DNA of 5,274 nucleotides. Origin: JBFXAN01 sp050184225 (GTDB lineage Bacteria; Chloroflexota; Dehalococcoidia; CAUJGQ01). Under the pieces are notes generated by a model, which did no database searches, was not told the origin of the DNA, and saw nothing but the letters and a program-made list of their open reading frames with translations. A program made the translations under genes and the position numbers. Where the stretch lies: NCBI GenBank assembly GCA_050184225.1, contig JBFXAN010000280.1, positions 1-5,274 on the forward strand, in the 5' to 3' direction. Positions 5,076 through 5,274 of this stretch are shown here, one piece after another. Every line of letters begins with the position of its first letter. The stretch's first letter is position 1.

Positions 5076-5119
5076 CCCTCACCCCCGACCCCTCCTCCCG
5101 CCGGTGCGGGAGAGGGGAG
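5076..5119. repeat. REP-like GC-rich hairpin
   Basis: The sequence CCCTCACCCCCGACCCC is followed by a hairpin. CCCCTCCTCCCGC (5089-5101) pairs with GCGGGAGAGGGG (5106-5117) around CGGT, with one bulged C. There is no U-tract, so it is not a standard terminator, although it lies between two convergent genes. It shares the CCCCCGACCCC core and C-rich outer part with the arms of the 108-287 element, so both probably belong to one dispersed repeat family. Confidence 0.65.
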
Positions 5120-5169
5120 CCTCACGCAACCGTGAACGCCACCAGACACCTTAGGCGACTGATGTGAGT

Positions 5170-5274
5170 TCACTCGAGATCGACGCCTGCCTGCTGCCAG
5201 ACGGCGCGAAACGTGAGCGCGGCGAGCTTGGCCATCACGCGGGTGAGCAAGCCGTGGAAGGTCTTGGCGCGATG
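5170..5274 (-). CDS. Probable transposase, C-terminal fragment (runs off right edge)
   Basis: The last 34 codons of a minus-strand gene are visible, ending in TGA at 5172-5170. The peptide includes HRAKTFHGLLTRVMAKLAAL and continues TFRAVWQQAGVDLE. A basic residue run, a hydrophobic helix with G-L-L-x-R-x-x-x-K-x-A-A and a short tail are typical of the C-terminal end of DDE transposases. The pattern looks most like IS982-type ends, but the catalytic residues lie outside the window. No terminal inverted repeat can be recognised in 5120-5169 without the other end. The fragment could be an intact IS copy or a remnant. Confidence 0.5.
   Translation of the reverse strand, partial: HRAKTFHGLLTRVMAKLAALTFRAVWQQAGVDLE

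Noticed and set aside
5089..5117. Intrinsic terminator for the receiver-like gene
   Set aside because: The stem is strong but no T-run follows on either strand, and its similarity to the 108-287 element favours a dispersed repeat.

Overview
The window is about 65% GC by eye, with short intergenic gaps, good Shine-Dalgarno sites and mixed GTG/ATG starts. Together with the GC-rich fold-back repeats, this suggests a high-GC bacterium, and the protein style resembles Chloroflexota of the Thermomicrobia type. That placement is inferred from style and gene neighbourhood only. No rRNA, tRNA or CRISPR is present.

Left part (1-645): the 5' end of a fatty-acid-kinase-type gene (fakA/yloV, minus strand, running off the left edge) lies divergent from rpmB (ribosomal protein L28, four-cysteine form). 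Between them sits an imperfect inverted repeat with 48-nt arms (108-155 and 240-287), which starts only a few bases from the fakA Shine-Dalgarno. A textbook intrinsic terminator (619-645) closes rpmB.

Middle (720-3173): a two-gene plus-strand operon encodes a MOSC-domain protein and a histidine-phosphatase-fold protein, 9 nt apart. A LacI-family regulator with its own likely promoter follows. It ends only 6 nt from the convergent mgtE gene, and a perfect 10-bp hairpin overlaps its last codons.

Right part (3180-5274): mgtE encodes a full-length 450-residue Mg2+ channel/transporter on the minus strand. It is divergent from a 136-residue receiver-like protein that keeps the phospho-acceptor Asp but has lost the acidic pair and the Lys. 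The 123-nt gap between them is full of short inverted repeats and holds a good sigma70-type promoter for the receiver gene. A second GC-rich REP-like hairpin (about 5076-5119) and the C-terminal end of a probable transposase (minus strand, cut by the right edge) close the window.

Most genes are housekeeping or common accessory genes. I see no defence system or multi-gene novel machine. The observations most worth a second look are the degenerate receiver with its structured divergent control region, the long fold-back repeat at fakA/rpmB, and the palindromic, Shine-Dalgarno-less start of mgtE.
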